Assembly (NCBI GenBank): GCA_963691705.1
Contig: OY829540.1
Location: forward strand, 940,001-1,004,000
Length of the DNA stretch: 64,000 bases
From: Viola odorata
Taxonomy: Eukaryota; Streptophyta; Magnoliopsida; Malpighiales; Violaceae
Direction: 5' to 3'
The translations under genes were made by a program, and so were the position numbers. Positions 33,629 to 43,866 of the stretch are shown piece by piece. The notes under the pieces are model-generated. The model did not search any database. It saw only the letters and a list, made by a program, of their open reading frames with translations, and was not told the DNA's origin. Within the stretch, counting starts at the first letter, position 1, and the number at the start of each line of letters is the position of its first letter.

Positions 33629-34911
33629 TGGACGGATCGTTGCTCAGCGACAAGGATTTGAATGCGGAAAACTAACTCGTCGGAAACTCCAACCCTCCTA
33701 AGTGCAATACCTAGGCAACCTGGACGAAATCCTTCAAGGATCTTCAATAGAACTCTAACCCTCCTGGGTGCAATACCTAGACAACCCAGACGAAACTAAG
33801 GAATGGAGTGATAGATTTCGTGCTTTACTTGCAACTAAATGCGGCTTATCAAACCGGATGTAGGACAAGGATCTTGAGAGATCAACTAAAGAAGACTCTT
33901 CTGGTTTTGTTTATCAAATATCAACTGAAGAAACAAAGAGGCGGCTCTCCCTTTTTATGGAAAGAAATCCGCCAAACCCTACTTAGGAAGTTTACTTGCG
34001 CTTAACTACTTAGAAGCGCTCCTAATTTACTTAAACTAAAATCCACCTAGATAAATAAAGTCAAAAAACTTAAAAAAAAGTCAATATAATCATTCCAGAC
34101 CATCCCAGAGGCATTCACATCATCAGGCCATGGTTTGGACCGAATTCTCCAAGTCGCGGTCTGCTTGCGTTCACACTGCGCGCCAAAATGTCTCACCGGG
34201 CTACTTTTGATTGACTCGTCCGATTGGGCTGAAACTTGTCCCATTCGAAAGATAACACCTGAAAATAGTGGACAAGGTCCCCTCTCCCCGGTCTAGGCCT
34301 GACGGGTCTGAATAATTATCGTTGGTGTTGACAGACGCGTTTTGAAGTCCTCATCCGAGTAGGATTGCCGTCAGTGAAAATGTCTTGATCCATAACAAAT
34401 AAACGGCTCGTCCGTTCGATCTGAAAATTGGACACAATAAAGAAGACATCCTGAGGTTTGCACGATTCTGACTTCTGATGATCTAGATATGGTCCGACGA
34501 AGTTGTCCGTCACGTTTGCGCTTAGGACACTTGTGCATGCAAAAGTAACAACGGGCCATCTTGCAAGTTGCTCGTCCAAATGTCCTCAAACTTGGCAGAG
34601 GCTCTCCTAAGATCCCAATCGGTCTTGTATTTATCTTGGAACCCGATTTGGAACCTTTCTTCCATGAATTGGCTCGTGTAGATGTGCAACCTTGCACTAT
34701 GCTCCTCCAAGCCACCTTCCATGTCGTCCTTCGCCTAAGGACTTGATCCAGCAACATTCCTTGCCCTATCTCCATGTCTAGAGGCTGTATTAACCTCATT
34801 GAAAACTTTGCAACATCTTGGGCTCGACGTTTTGGGTTGATTGGCCTTGATCGCAACGCGTGTGCGCTTTGTGAGTGCGCTAGGGCTAGTCTCGGGGCTA
34901 GGATCGTATCA

Positions 34912-34960
34912 TCCCCTCCCTCTTCAAAAAGATCCGCCCTCGAATCTGATTTTAGACCTG
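34912..34960 (-). repeat. Internal pol-end/purine-tract remnant within E6
   Basis: The minus strand reads through SRADLFEEGGDDTI, which resembles the C-terminal end of Ty3/gypsy pol overlapping the purine tract, and then TGATACGATCC like an LTR start at 34911. The parallel sequence at the E6 3' LTR is at 32788-32830. This suggests a second LTR start nested inside E6; I could not find its other end. Confidence 0.4.
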
Positions 34961-36182
34961 CACCACAATATCTCAAGTTAGTAGTATTAAAGTAAGCACA
35001 AATCGAACCATACCAACCTCTCAATTTCAACTTGGCGGCTATGTCTTTGAATATGACAATGCATCGAATATGACCATTGCCCCAAGCGATCTTCTTCACT
35101 TGAACTTGGGTTGGAACCCATCCTTGGTGTAAGCACTGCCACATCCAAGTTCCTAAATTGAAGGATTCGCTCATCCTTCCTTGACATCTCAAAATTGCCA
35201 TCTTGACATGCAAACGCATACGGTAGCGCTTGGTTTGTCCATGGGTTGTCCGCATCATCTCAATTTCCTTGCTGCCATCTATACTAAATAGTAAACTCAA
35301 GAGCAGCAAGAAAGAAGACACCAATACACAAGCTACACAAGAAGAAACGAAAAGGAAAGGTGAAAAGAAAAGGAAATGATTCAAAATCAAAAATTGGGAA
35401 GAAATAGAGGGGAAAATGCAATCACTTCAAATGCACACCTAAAATGACTCAAGTACACACTTCAATGTTTAAACACAATGGAACTCTTGACTTGTGACTC
35501 ACCCTTTGCATTCGTTCTTCTTCTTCTTCTTCTTCTTTTTGTCTCATTTTGTTTTTTTTAATGTTTTTTTTTTGTTTTTTTGTTTTATAGGTGAGTGCAA
35601 GAGCTCAAAATCAATGTGTATGACAAGTATTTCTATTTAAAAGTGTGTGACAAGTAGTTTACCATCAAAAAATATTTTTCACTAAATGCCAAAAATTGAT
35701 GAGGTGGCAAGTGAGGTGTCAAATGATGTGGCAAGAATGTGTGCATAAAATATCTACAAGAATATTCTATGCATATGCTAAATGAAATGCTTGGTGTAGG
35801 AATGAGGGAGATGTGGCTGAACGTGGATCAAGTGTGGTGGATGACAACTACACAAGCAAACAAAAAGGGAACCACTTGGACCACTAGACACTTGTCACCT
35901 TGTTCTTGCAAAAATATGAAGATTTGAAGGCCATGAAAAACATGAAGAACACATGAACGCGGGGAGATGAAGGAGATGAACATTTGAATCTTGATGAACA
36001 ATTTAAACACAAATTTTCCAGATTTTTTAGTTCAAGCAAGATCAAAACACAAAAAGACGAAAATTTTGTCCAAAACTGAAATTTTCCCAAATGACCTAAA
36101 AATGATAGGGGGCGTGGGGAAGATGTTTTTAACCATGAAAATGATCAAAAACTCAAGAAAATCAACCTAGAGGACAACCTTT

Positions 36183-36194
36183 GCTCTGCTACCA
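36183..36194 (-). promoter_or_regulatory. E6 primer binding site
   Basis: Minus strand TGGTAGCAGAGC, one base off the common TGGTATCAGAGC initiator-tRNA-Met primer site, two bases after the LTR end. Confidence 0.7.
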
Positions 36195-36196
36195 CA

Positions 36197-36913
36197 TGGT
36201 ACGATCCCGGATCCTCTTGAGGCGTGCACGGACCTAGTCCTCTTTGGAAGGTTGAACGATGACTTGATGATGGATGAAATGGTGAAGTTGATGGACGGGA
36301 TGTTGATGTTGATGGACGGATTGGATGAAGGAAAGATGGAGTAATGGTGCAGCGGATTAAATGAATGAAAGGTAGAAGATGTATTGATGAATAACTAGAT
36401 AGTAACTTTCAATCACAAGGATCTCAAATATACAAACTCAGCTCTTTCACTCTCTAATTGTGAAACTTACTTGAATTTGCAGAAATGATAGATTGGTTCT
36501 AAGAACCCTAAATTAACAAGTTACACTAAACTACACTAAAGTTTGGTCTATGAAGAGATTCACTCAAAATTCAAGACCAAGCTATAAAAGAGGCTAAACC
36601 CTTCTATTTATAGCTAGGTTATTACATGGGATAAACCCCTAAAATACCCCTAACAATGGGCCTTGAAGCTCGTGGATGGACTGCTTGAAAGGCTCACGAA
36701 ATACCCAAAAATGTCCCTGACGGTATACCGCTAGGCTCGCTACCAATGTTGCCCAAAATGTCGAGGCTAGCGGCATGCCGCTAGAGCTGGGGCGGTATGC
36801 CGCTAGAGCCCTGTCTTGGACTTCTCGTCGCGCGCGTTCGAAGGAAGATAGGCCACACGGGAGGCCTTTCCCGTGCAATGTGTGCAGGCACTGGTGGGTC
36901 CATGCTCGTATCA
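36197..36913 (-). repeat. E6 5' LTR (717 bp)
   Basis: Same ends as the 3' LTR. It carries a short extra duplication of GATGTTGATGTTGATGGACG near 36298-36330 that the other LTR lacks. Confidence 0.85.
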
Positions 36914-37213
36914 AAATCAATCAATAATACTAATACTTACCAGGATGCCATTGCCAAACCTCAAAAGAACCGTGAACACAAGCGAATACGCGGCGAGTTG
37001 GGTGGAACCAATGTGGCCTATGAATGCTTGGCTGACCACATTAATCCCGAAGGTGGAGAATCGGGTGAAGATAGCAGGACCAGCGACCACCCACATCTTC
37101 TTGCTCTCATCCCATATCTTGTGCTTCAACGTCTGCACCTCCGCCTTCTCCTCACCCACATCATCATTAAGTCTGCTACTCAAAAGCCTCTCACTCTTGT
37201 CTCCTGATTTCAT

Positions 37214-38203
37214 CAGCTACCACCTACCTAGAGACCAAAAGCTTAACAAAGCATGTACGGGTATGATCAGCAGGTAGCTGCTTGGTTGATAAATTTGAAC
37301 AAATTAAGTTCCATTACAATTCAGGCAATCATAAATGACAACTGATGTGTTCGGTAGAATTAATAACTCTACGGAAATGATGAGTGAACGAATAAGAAGA
37401 GGAGACGTGGTCCTTCACCGACCAATAACACAAAAAAGGAGAAACAAGAGTCATCCATCTCAATATACAAATCACAGTGTGCTTTTTCCTTCAATTTTTT
37501 TTTCCGGTAGAGGGGAGAAAAAAGTATATTTTAATTTATATTTTAATTTATATTTTTTATTAGGTTATAAACTTATACTTACCAACCCAGGGTCTATACT
37601 ATAGGTATAAAAATAAATAAATAAATTTCATATCGTTACATTTAATAAATAACATCCAGCGTCCAGCGTCCAGCACCCAACATCCACCACCACTAGCGGC
37701 TCATGTTACTTGAAAACTAGAGTGTGGCCAAATCATGGATGATGAAATTATTTGGGTTTCTCCTGTTTTAACCGTTCAATGGATGAGGATTGCTTTTCAT
37801 TAGGCGGCAACAAACAATTTGAGTAGAAAAGAAAGATTTATTGCCACAAACAAACAAATGAATGCAAAAGGAAAAATAAAAAATAAAAAATGAACGGGTA
37901 TAAATGCAATTTCATTCAGCATCTAAATTGTAATCTACTGTTAATTGAATTATCGGAATTCGGAACAATTACTTTGCTATTTTGTATTTGTATTTGCTAG
38001 AGTAGTTATTATCGTTACTTGTTTTTTGAGATCAGTAACGGTTGAAGTATAAAAATCTGAATAATTATCATTGTACAATACCTTGAGAATCACTCGAGTA
38101 GAACTGTGGAAGGCAGCTCATAACAAAAAAATGACATTTCATTGACAACAAGCACATCACACCACACCGAAGCAAGAATCCTACAGGTTGAACTCTCTTT
38201 CAA
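37214..38203. other. Intergenic: MATE promoter side and GrpE 3' flank
   Basis: AT-rich, with repeated TTTTAATTTATA near 37530-37560 and AAATAAATAAATAAA near 37611. No gene seen. Confidence 0.5.
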
Positions 38204-41182
38204 CTAAGACGACGACGACTCTGCCTCTGTGCTGCTCTCATCACTGATTTCACTTGAACTCTCAGTCTCCTGGGATGATCCTGCTTCTTCAGGCTTCACA
38301 GGGCCTGGACCTGCTGATACTTTCACCATTGATGGGCGCAAGAGCCTGTCACCAAGTCTGAATCCCTTGCGATATTCTTCCAATACGATGCCCTCTTCAA
38401 ATGCTGCTGAATCCTCCCGCATAATTGCTTCATGCAACTTTCAAAACAGAAACAAGATAATTCATTAATCAGAAAAATGCTCAATTTAACACTGTCAAAC
38501 AGCAGGAATACGCAAAAGCTTCCATGAACCTCAGGCTCACAATCCAGATCATACAATATGCAAGGTATATCACATTGTCAAAAGGTTTCACCTCTTATAA
38601 TACTAGACTTAGATAATTCATGCAGCAACTAAGATCCCAAGGTCACTTGGATGTGTATTCTTACTCAGAAACTCAGCGAGTTGGCTCAAATCAATCAAGA
38701 CTTGGTTTGAGTTAAAAGCGTATCCAAGTCTTCATAAAACCAGGACAAACTTTATCAAATATTTGATAAAGATCATCCCTTACTCGACTGAATTTCAAGC
38801 CAACTCGGTGCTTCACCTGCATGAAGCCAGGGATCAACAGGCAATCATTATGCCAATTAACAGAAGGAGTAATGACTTCTATTATGGGTTCCAATAATTA
38901 AACAAGACAATCTAATTCATCAGTGTGCAGTATGAATATTATGGATGCCTATCTTTCCATTGACTGGAACAGAATGCTGGCTCAACAAATAACTTTAGCA
39001 TTACCAACGCAGTGCACACTTAGAACTTATGACTGTCACATTTACTTTATGGCTTAATCAAGGATGACATGGTAATCAAGGGTAGAACATTTTATGTTAA
39101 ACCAACCATTCCTCAGACTGCCTTCCAAGAGGAAGGACGTAACACAGTTTCATGGGATGACAAAAAAACAATTGTCTTCTAATATTTATTTTCCAAACAT
39201 CCACACATACATACTTGCACAAGAATTAGGAAAGAAGTGTTCAGCTCACCATTGGATCAAAGGGTTTCCCAACCGTATCCACAGGGACAACGCCAAGTGA
39301 ATCTAAGATTTCTATGAATTGCTTGTATATGCTCTGATAGCTGTTGTTTATCTTCTGCTCTCCTTCTGTCTCTGCCTTAATTTGTGCTTTAGCTCTCTCA
39401 AAATTATCCATAACAGGTAACAAACTCTCCACAAGTTCTCCTTGGGCATTTTCCACCAGTGAAAGGCGTTCCCTATCTGTCCTTTTCCTGAAATTATCAA
39501 AGTCTGCACTGATCCTAAGAACACGGTCCCTTTCTGTTGACATTTCTCCTGTCAAAGTAGCCACTTTCTTTTCCATTTCAGTTTTCTCATCTTCAATAGA
39601 TCTGAGAAAGGCTTCTACCTCAGCAATTTTGGATTCATCATTACTTGTTAAAGCTTCTTTGTAGGATTGTAGTGAAGCCATTATGACTGAAGGCGTGTCA
39701 TCAGAATCAGAAATCTCTTCACCTGTGGAGCCATCATCACCCTCATTAGCAGCATCTTCAATCTCAACATCACCATCTGAAGATTCCTGTTGGGAAAATC
39801 TATTAGCTAAACATCAGGCAGAACAAACCAGTTCAAATATAAATATAAAACACAGCCCAAGATTCCACTGATTTAAAGAAAACCTAGAAATTACAGAATA
39901 CAAGCTTGCAAAATCTAAGACAAATAAATGTTGACTTTTTGTTGGCTGCATCAAGTGGTTATGGAGGCCTTTTTTACCATGTTAGATGGAATCTTTTAGG
40001 GATGAATGGTAGGAGGAGCATTTGAGAGATTTCTTCAATACATTGAGGAGGTTTAGCAGGGTGTTGCCAGTTTTTGCTCAGGTAACAATAATGTTTTGCA
40101 AGTTATTGATTGATGTGATCTCTAATCAGACTAAACATAAACTCAATTTGGGGGGAAAAAGGACAGCAACCGTTTATGGAGAAATATTGATACCAGTTTC
40201 TCAACTATCATTTTGGATTGCAAACTTGCAGGATGAGAAATATTACCTTCACTGAATAGAGCTTCTTCCCTATGCATTGGGCAAATAATTTTCACAATCA
40301 AAAGTGGGGGAACTTATGGATAAATCTAAAGGGAAGAAAGTTGTCAGATGGAAAACACTTGTATCCCCTGGGCTCATTACACATAAAGGAGTATTGTTAC
40401 TATCAATCTTCTTATTTATTTCATGTATCTTAGTGTCTCTGTTCCTTGCTTAGTTACAAAAGAATTGAAAACATGGGAAAGAGATGAGAAGGATTAAAAA
40501 AGATGCAATATCTTTTCTTTTGAGGCACTTTTAATGAAATAGGTAAGATCACTGCATTTTCATTTCTTCCATAATAAAACTAAGTATTAGTACTAGAATT
40601 CTGTTTCGGAATCCAAAATCTAGAAAGGTGTTCATTCCTCTCCAAGCCATACTTCTCTTAGAAGAGAAGGGGGGTTTGCTATTATACTGTAAGTGTTAAT
40701 CAACAAATAACCCAAAAAAAAATCCCATAATTCCAACATACACAGAGAAAATCCAGTAGTCCATAGTCCATGAGCGTTTAAGAGCACTCTCAAAAAACCA
40801 TTTCGGATAAAATTGAAGCGCAAGATAACTAAACAAAGCAAAAAGATGAAAAGATACGAAATTGAGGTGAAGGTTTGGTACATACCGGGAATTCAGAATC
40901 TTGAATGGTCTGCTGCTGTTGGTCGGTCTCGGTTGGGGTTGGGGTTTCGGTTTCGGTTTCACCATGAGAAGCAAAAGGGAGGAGATTGGAGAAGCGCAGG
41001 GAAGGCCAAGGGTTGGTGGAGAAGCGGAGAGAGGATGCAGGAGGAGAAGAAAGTTTGGTCTTCTGCCTAAACGAAAGGGAAAAGGACTTGGGAGATTTGA
41101 AGGGAATGTTGTTGGTGGTGGTGGTTACAGGTGGCGGGAGGAGGGGGGCCCTAAACGGTGCTGTTCTGATGACAGTGGCCAT
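38204..41182 (-). CDS. GRPE: Chloroplast GrpE nucleotide-exchange factor
   Basis: Three exons: 41182-40886, 39786-39250 and 38437-38204, about 355 residues. GrpE releases ADP from the DnaK-type Hsp70 so that it can bind new ATP and drop its client. The first ~60 residues are Ser/Thr/Arg-rich without acidic residues, typical of a plastid transit peptide. Exon 2 holds an acidic linker, a long coiled coil (dimer helices) and RISADFDNFRKRTDRER, the GrpE signature region, followed by ENAQGELVESLLPVMDNFERA. Exon 3 gives the beta domain (HEAIMREDS, GFRLGDRLLRPSMVKVSAGPG) and an acidic Ser tail. Splice joins GTATGT/CAG and GTGAGC/AAG keep the frame. No lesions were seen. It matches the Arabidopsis chloroplast GrpE type (CGE/EMB1241); which paralogue is uncertain. 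Confidence 0.92.
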
Positions 41183-41654
41183 TCAAAAGTGGAAGTGCTA
41201 GTACTGTCTACTGTGTCTGTGACGGAGGTTTTAGGGAGGGAGGGAGGGAGGAAGGGAGGAAAGGGTGCGGCCGAGCTGAGCGGGTGTGCGTCGTGATTTT
41301 GTGGTTTTTATTTTTATTATCACCTTCACACCTAACCTTTCAAAGTGGACGCAAGTGGGACAACTATGACATCCAATCAACAATACAATGGGCCTTGGAC
41401 TTTGGGCTTTGGGCTTCTATGAATCATAACCAAGTTCAATGAATTTGCAAATTTGACTTTCGTAAATGTAAATTTTTATTTCTACATATTGTACCATATC
41501 AATTAATAAAAGAGTTTTAATATTAAAGTATACTAGGCTCGGCTCGTTAATAATACGATGGAGATTGGAGAATCATCATAAACAGAAAGAGACGAGTTAT
41601 GATGTGCTTACCCAAAAAAAGAAGAGTTATGATGTGGATGGTTAAAAAAAAATA
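41183..41654. other. GrpE promoter side, intergenic
   Basis: Contains GAGGGAGGGAGGGAGG near 41236-41251 in the GrpE 5' region, then AT-rich sequence. No gene seen. Confidence 0.5.
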
Positions 41655-43408
41655 GGGCCAAAAGACAGATTGGCATCCAGTTTTTATAAGAAAAAATAGA
41701 TTGGCACTCAATTAAAATAATTGACAAATTTGTCACCCAAGTTTTCTCCGTTAGACAATTTAGCACCCAACCTTTCCTCCGTTAGACAATTTAGCCACCG
41801 TGGCCATTAAGTTTGACTAACGGCGTTAAATAAATGACACGTGACCGTTATCTGCTGACGTGGCACCATATCTGCCACGTCAGCATTTTAAAAAATATAA
41901 AATTGTAAAAATAGAGGAAAAATCTTTAAAATTTTATAAAAAAACCAGAAAAATAAAAAAAATATATAAACATTTTTAAAAAATCAGAAAATATAAAAAA
42001 ATATAAAAAAATCTAGAAAAAATATAATGTAAACAAATATATGTGTTTTAAAAATTATAAATAAAAAAATAGGAAATACAAACCAATAGAATTTTTTTAA
42101 AAAAAATTAGACAATCCGTAGAGTGTAAAAATAAATTATTTTCAAATATTTTATTATAATTTTTATTAAAATATCTTAAAAATAGAAAAATATAAGAAGA
42201 AAAAAAGAAAAAAGAAAAAAGAAAAAACACACTCCGTATAGATACTAGAAATGCTAACTTCACCCCTCCACACCTCATTTTTTTAGTTTCTCTTTTAGGA
42301 TAGTGAGTTTGTTGAAGGGATTGAAAAACAAAGTGATAAAGATTTGAGGTAATAGCATAAAGACCCTCTGTACTATTTTTCAAAACAGAAACCTCCCCTG
42401 TACTTCAAAAAGTCAAATTGGCCTCCCCTGTACTATCGGTCAGAAGCATTTGCTTGGTCTCCGTCAGTCAAACTAACAGACCGTTAGTGTTGACCGTTGA
42501 CTTTGAATAAAATATTCAGAAAAATTGTAAAAAATCCAAAAAAAATGTAAAAAATCCCAAAAAAATGTAAAAATTCTATAAAAGAATTTTAAAAATTCCC
42601 AAAGAAATGTAAAAATTCAAAAAAAATTAATAAATCCAAAAAAATTGTAAAAATTTCCAAAAAAATGTAAAAAATTCAGTTTTACATTTTTTCCTGAATT
42701 TTTAAATTAATTAACTTTTTTTGATTTTTTTTTTATTTTACATTTTTTTCTGGATTTTTAGGTTACATAATTTTTTTATAGAATTTATACATTTTTTTGG
42801 GATTTTTTACAATTTTTTACATTTTTTTTGGATTTTTTACATTTTTTTTGAATTTTTTAATCAAAGTCAACGGTCAAAAAGTGAAGTCTGTTAGTTTGAC
42901 TGGTACAGACCAACGGAATGCTTCTGACCGATAGTACAGGGGAGGTCAATTTGACTTTTTGAAGTATAGGGGAGGTTTCTGTTTTGAAAAATAGTACAGG
43001 GGATCTTTATGCTATTAACATGAAAGATTTTGTCCATTTTTTTAAAAATCCTATTGGTTTGAATTTTCTATATTTTTTTACATTATAATTTTTCCTCTTT
43101 TATTTTTTTCATATTTTTCTGGATTTTTTTATATTTTTCTGAATTTTTTGGAAAATTTTAAAGATGTTCTCCCTATTTTTACAATTTTATATTTTTTAAA
43201 AGCCACGTCAGCTGATAACGGTCACGTGTCATTTATTTAACGCCGTTAGTCAAACTTAACGGCCACAGTGGCTTAATTGTCTAACGGAGGAAAGGTTGGG
43301 TGCTAAATTGTCTAACGGAGAAAGCTTAAGTGGCAAATTTATCAATTGTTTTAATTAGGTGCCAATCTGTCTTTTTTATAAAAGTTGGGTATCAATCTAT
43401 CTTTTGCC
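41655..43408. mobile_element. MULE-type inverted-repeat transposon with no coding sequence
   Basis: The arms 41655-42115 and 43025-43408 are inverted copies of each other (CAGATTGGCA(T/C)CCA, TCTCCGTTAGACAATTTA, TTAACGCCGTTAGTCAAAC and others). The ends are GGGCCAAAAGA and TCTTTTGCC. A 9-base direct repeat AAAAAAATA flanks it (41646-41654, 43409-43417), the size used by Mutator-like elements, although an A-rich repeat is weak evidence. There is no transposase. A second hairpin element is nested in the centre. Confidence 0.7.
42350..43017. mobile_element. Inner hairpin element nested in the MULE
   Basis: Inverted arms 42350-42520 and 42865-43017 share ATAGCATAAAG and a block containing GTACTATTTTTCAAAACAGA. 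The two outer bases are TA on each side, so the target repeat may be TA. The loop is filled with copies of AAAAAAATGTAAAAA and their inverses, so a transcript would fold nearly end to end. Confidence 0.65.
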
Positions 43409-43866
43409 AAAAAAATATGGTAGAATTTATAACTAAAGTAAATACTAGTAATATTTAAAAAATAAATTATTCACGGAACAAGACAGAGAGAAGAAAAAAA
43501 CAAAATGCCATTTTACCTATTCAATTAATTCAACAAGGCATTTTACAAAAGAAGAACGGAAAGAGAGAGATGGATAGCGAGAGTGGGATTGCTATTGTCG
43601 TCTTCTCGTGGAGCTGATTTGATTTCGAAAAATTAACAGAAATTTCAAAAGACCCAAGCAACCGTACTTGGATTTCATCTCGCTCCCCTCTCTCTCCGAT
43701 TCCTTAGCTCCGATAACAGCATGGGATTTTAAGTTTGCAGTTTCCGTTTTGAAAAGGCCCAAACCAATAGTCCCATCGATTCAAAGGACGAAAACCATAA
43801 CCAGAATAAGCACGCTTCTCAACTTGTAGGTTTTGAGTTCGCAGAGAGAAGGAAAAAGAGAGAGAG
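43409..43866. other. 5' region of the ArfGAP gene
   Basis: AT-rich sequence followed by a CT-rich stretch near 43675-43700 that may be the 5' untranslated region. No other gene seen. Confidence 0.5.

Larger units (their letters stand above)
32067..36913 (-). mobile_element. LTR element E6 in MATE intron 1 (non-autonomous)
   Basis: Two direct LTRs (32067-32787 and 36197-36913) are bounded by the target duplication AAATC at 32062-32066 and 36914-36918. Orientation is minus: the primer site lies at 36183-36194 and a purine-rich tract lies just right of 32787. The 3.4 kb interior has no recognisable reverse transcriptase, RNase H or integrase. A gag-like remnant (32909-33628) and a piece resembling the end of a Ty3/gypsy pol (around 34912-34960) remain, so it probably moved with enzymes from another element. 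Confidence 0.85.
31081..37213 (-). pseudogene. DTX/MATE efflux transporter, exons 1-4, disrupted
   Basis: Exon 1 (37213-36941) carries FTRFSTFGINVVSQAFIGHIG and membrane segments. Exon 2 (32004-31478) carries LGMASALETLCGKAYGA, a hallmark of plant TT12/DTX MATE proteins. Exon 3 is 31377-31291 (LELWYNTMLVLLTGSLKNAEVA) and exon 4 is 31081-31137 (NINGLEMMVSIGFLAAA). Such proteins sit in plasma or vacuolar membranes and export organic compounds in exchange for protons or sodium. Phases match across all joins. Lesions: TAA at 31561-31563 in exon 2, where the family has ETWKG; the acceptor before exon 3 reads ACAA instead of ACAG; E6 sits in intron 1; E4 sits after exon 4, and the remaining exons are not in the window. 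The gene cannot make a full protein here. Confidence 0.85.

Noticed and set aside
34371..35390. A 339-codon minus-strand frame in E6
   Set aside because: No recognisable domain; it runs across the pol-end/LTR-like junction at 34911, so it is most likely chance.
40901..41296. Plus-strand open frame opposite GrpE exon 1
   Set aside because: It is the reverse of the low-complexity transit-peptide exon, Gly/Arg-rich, with no support.
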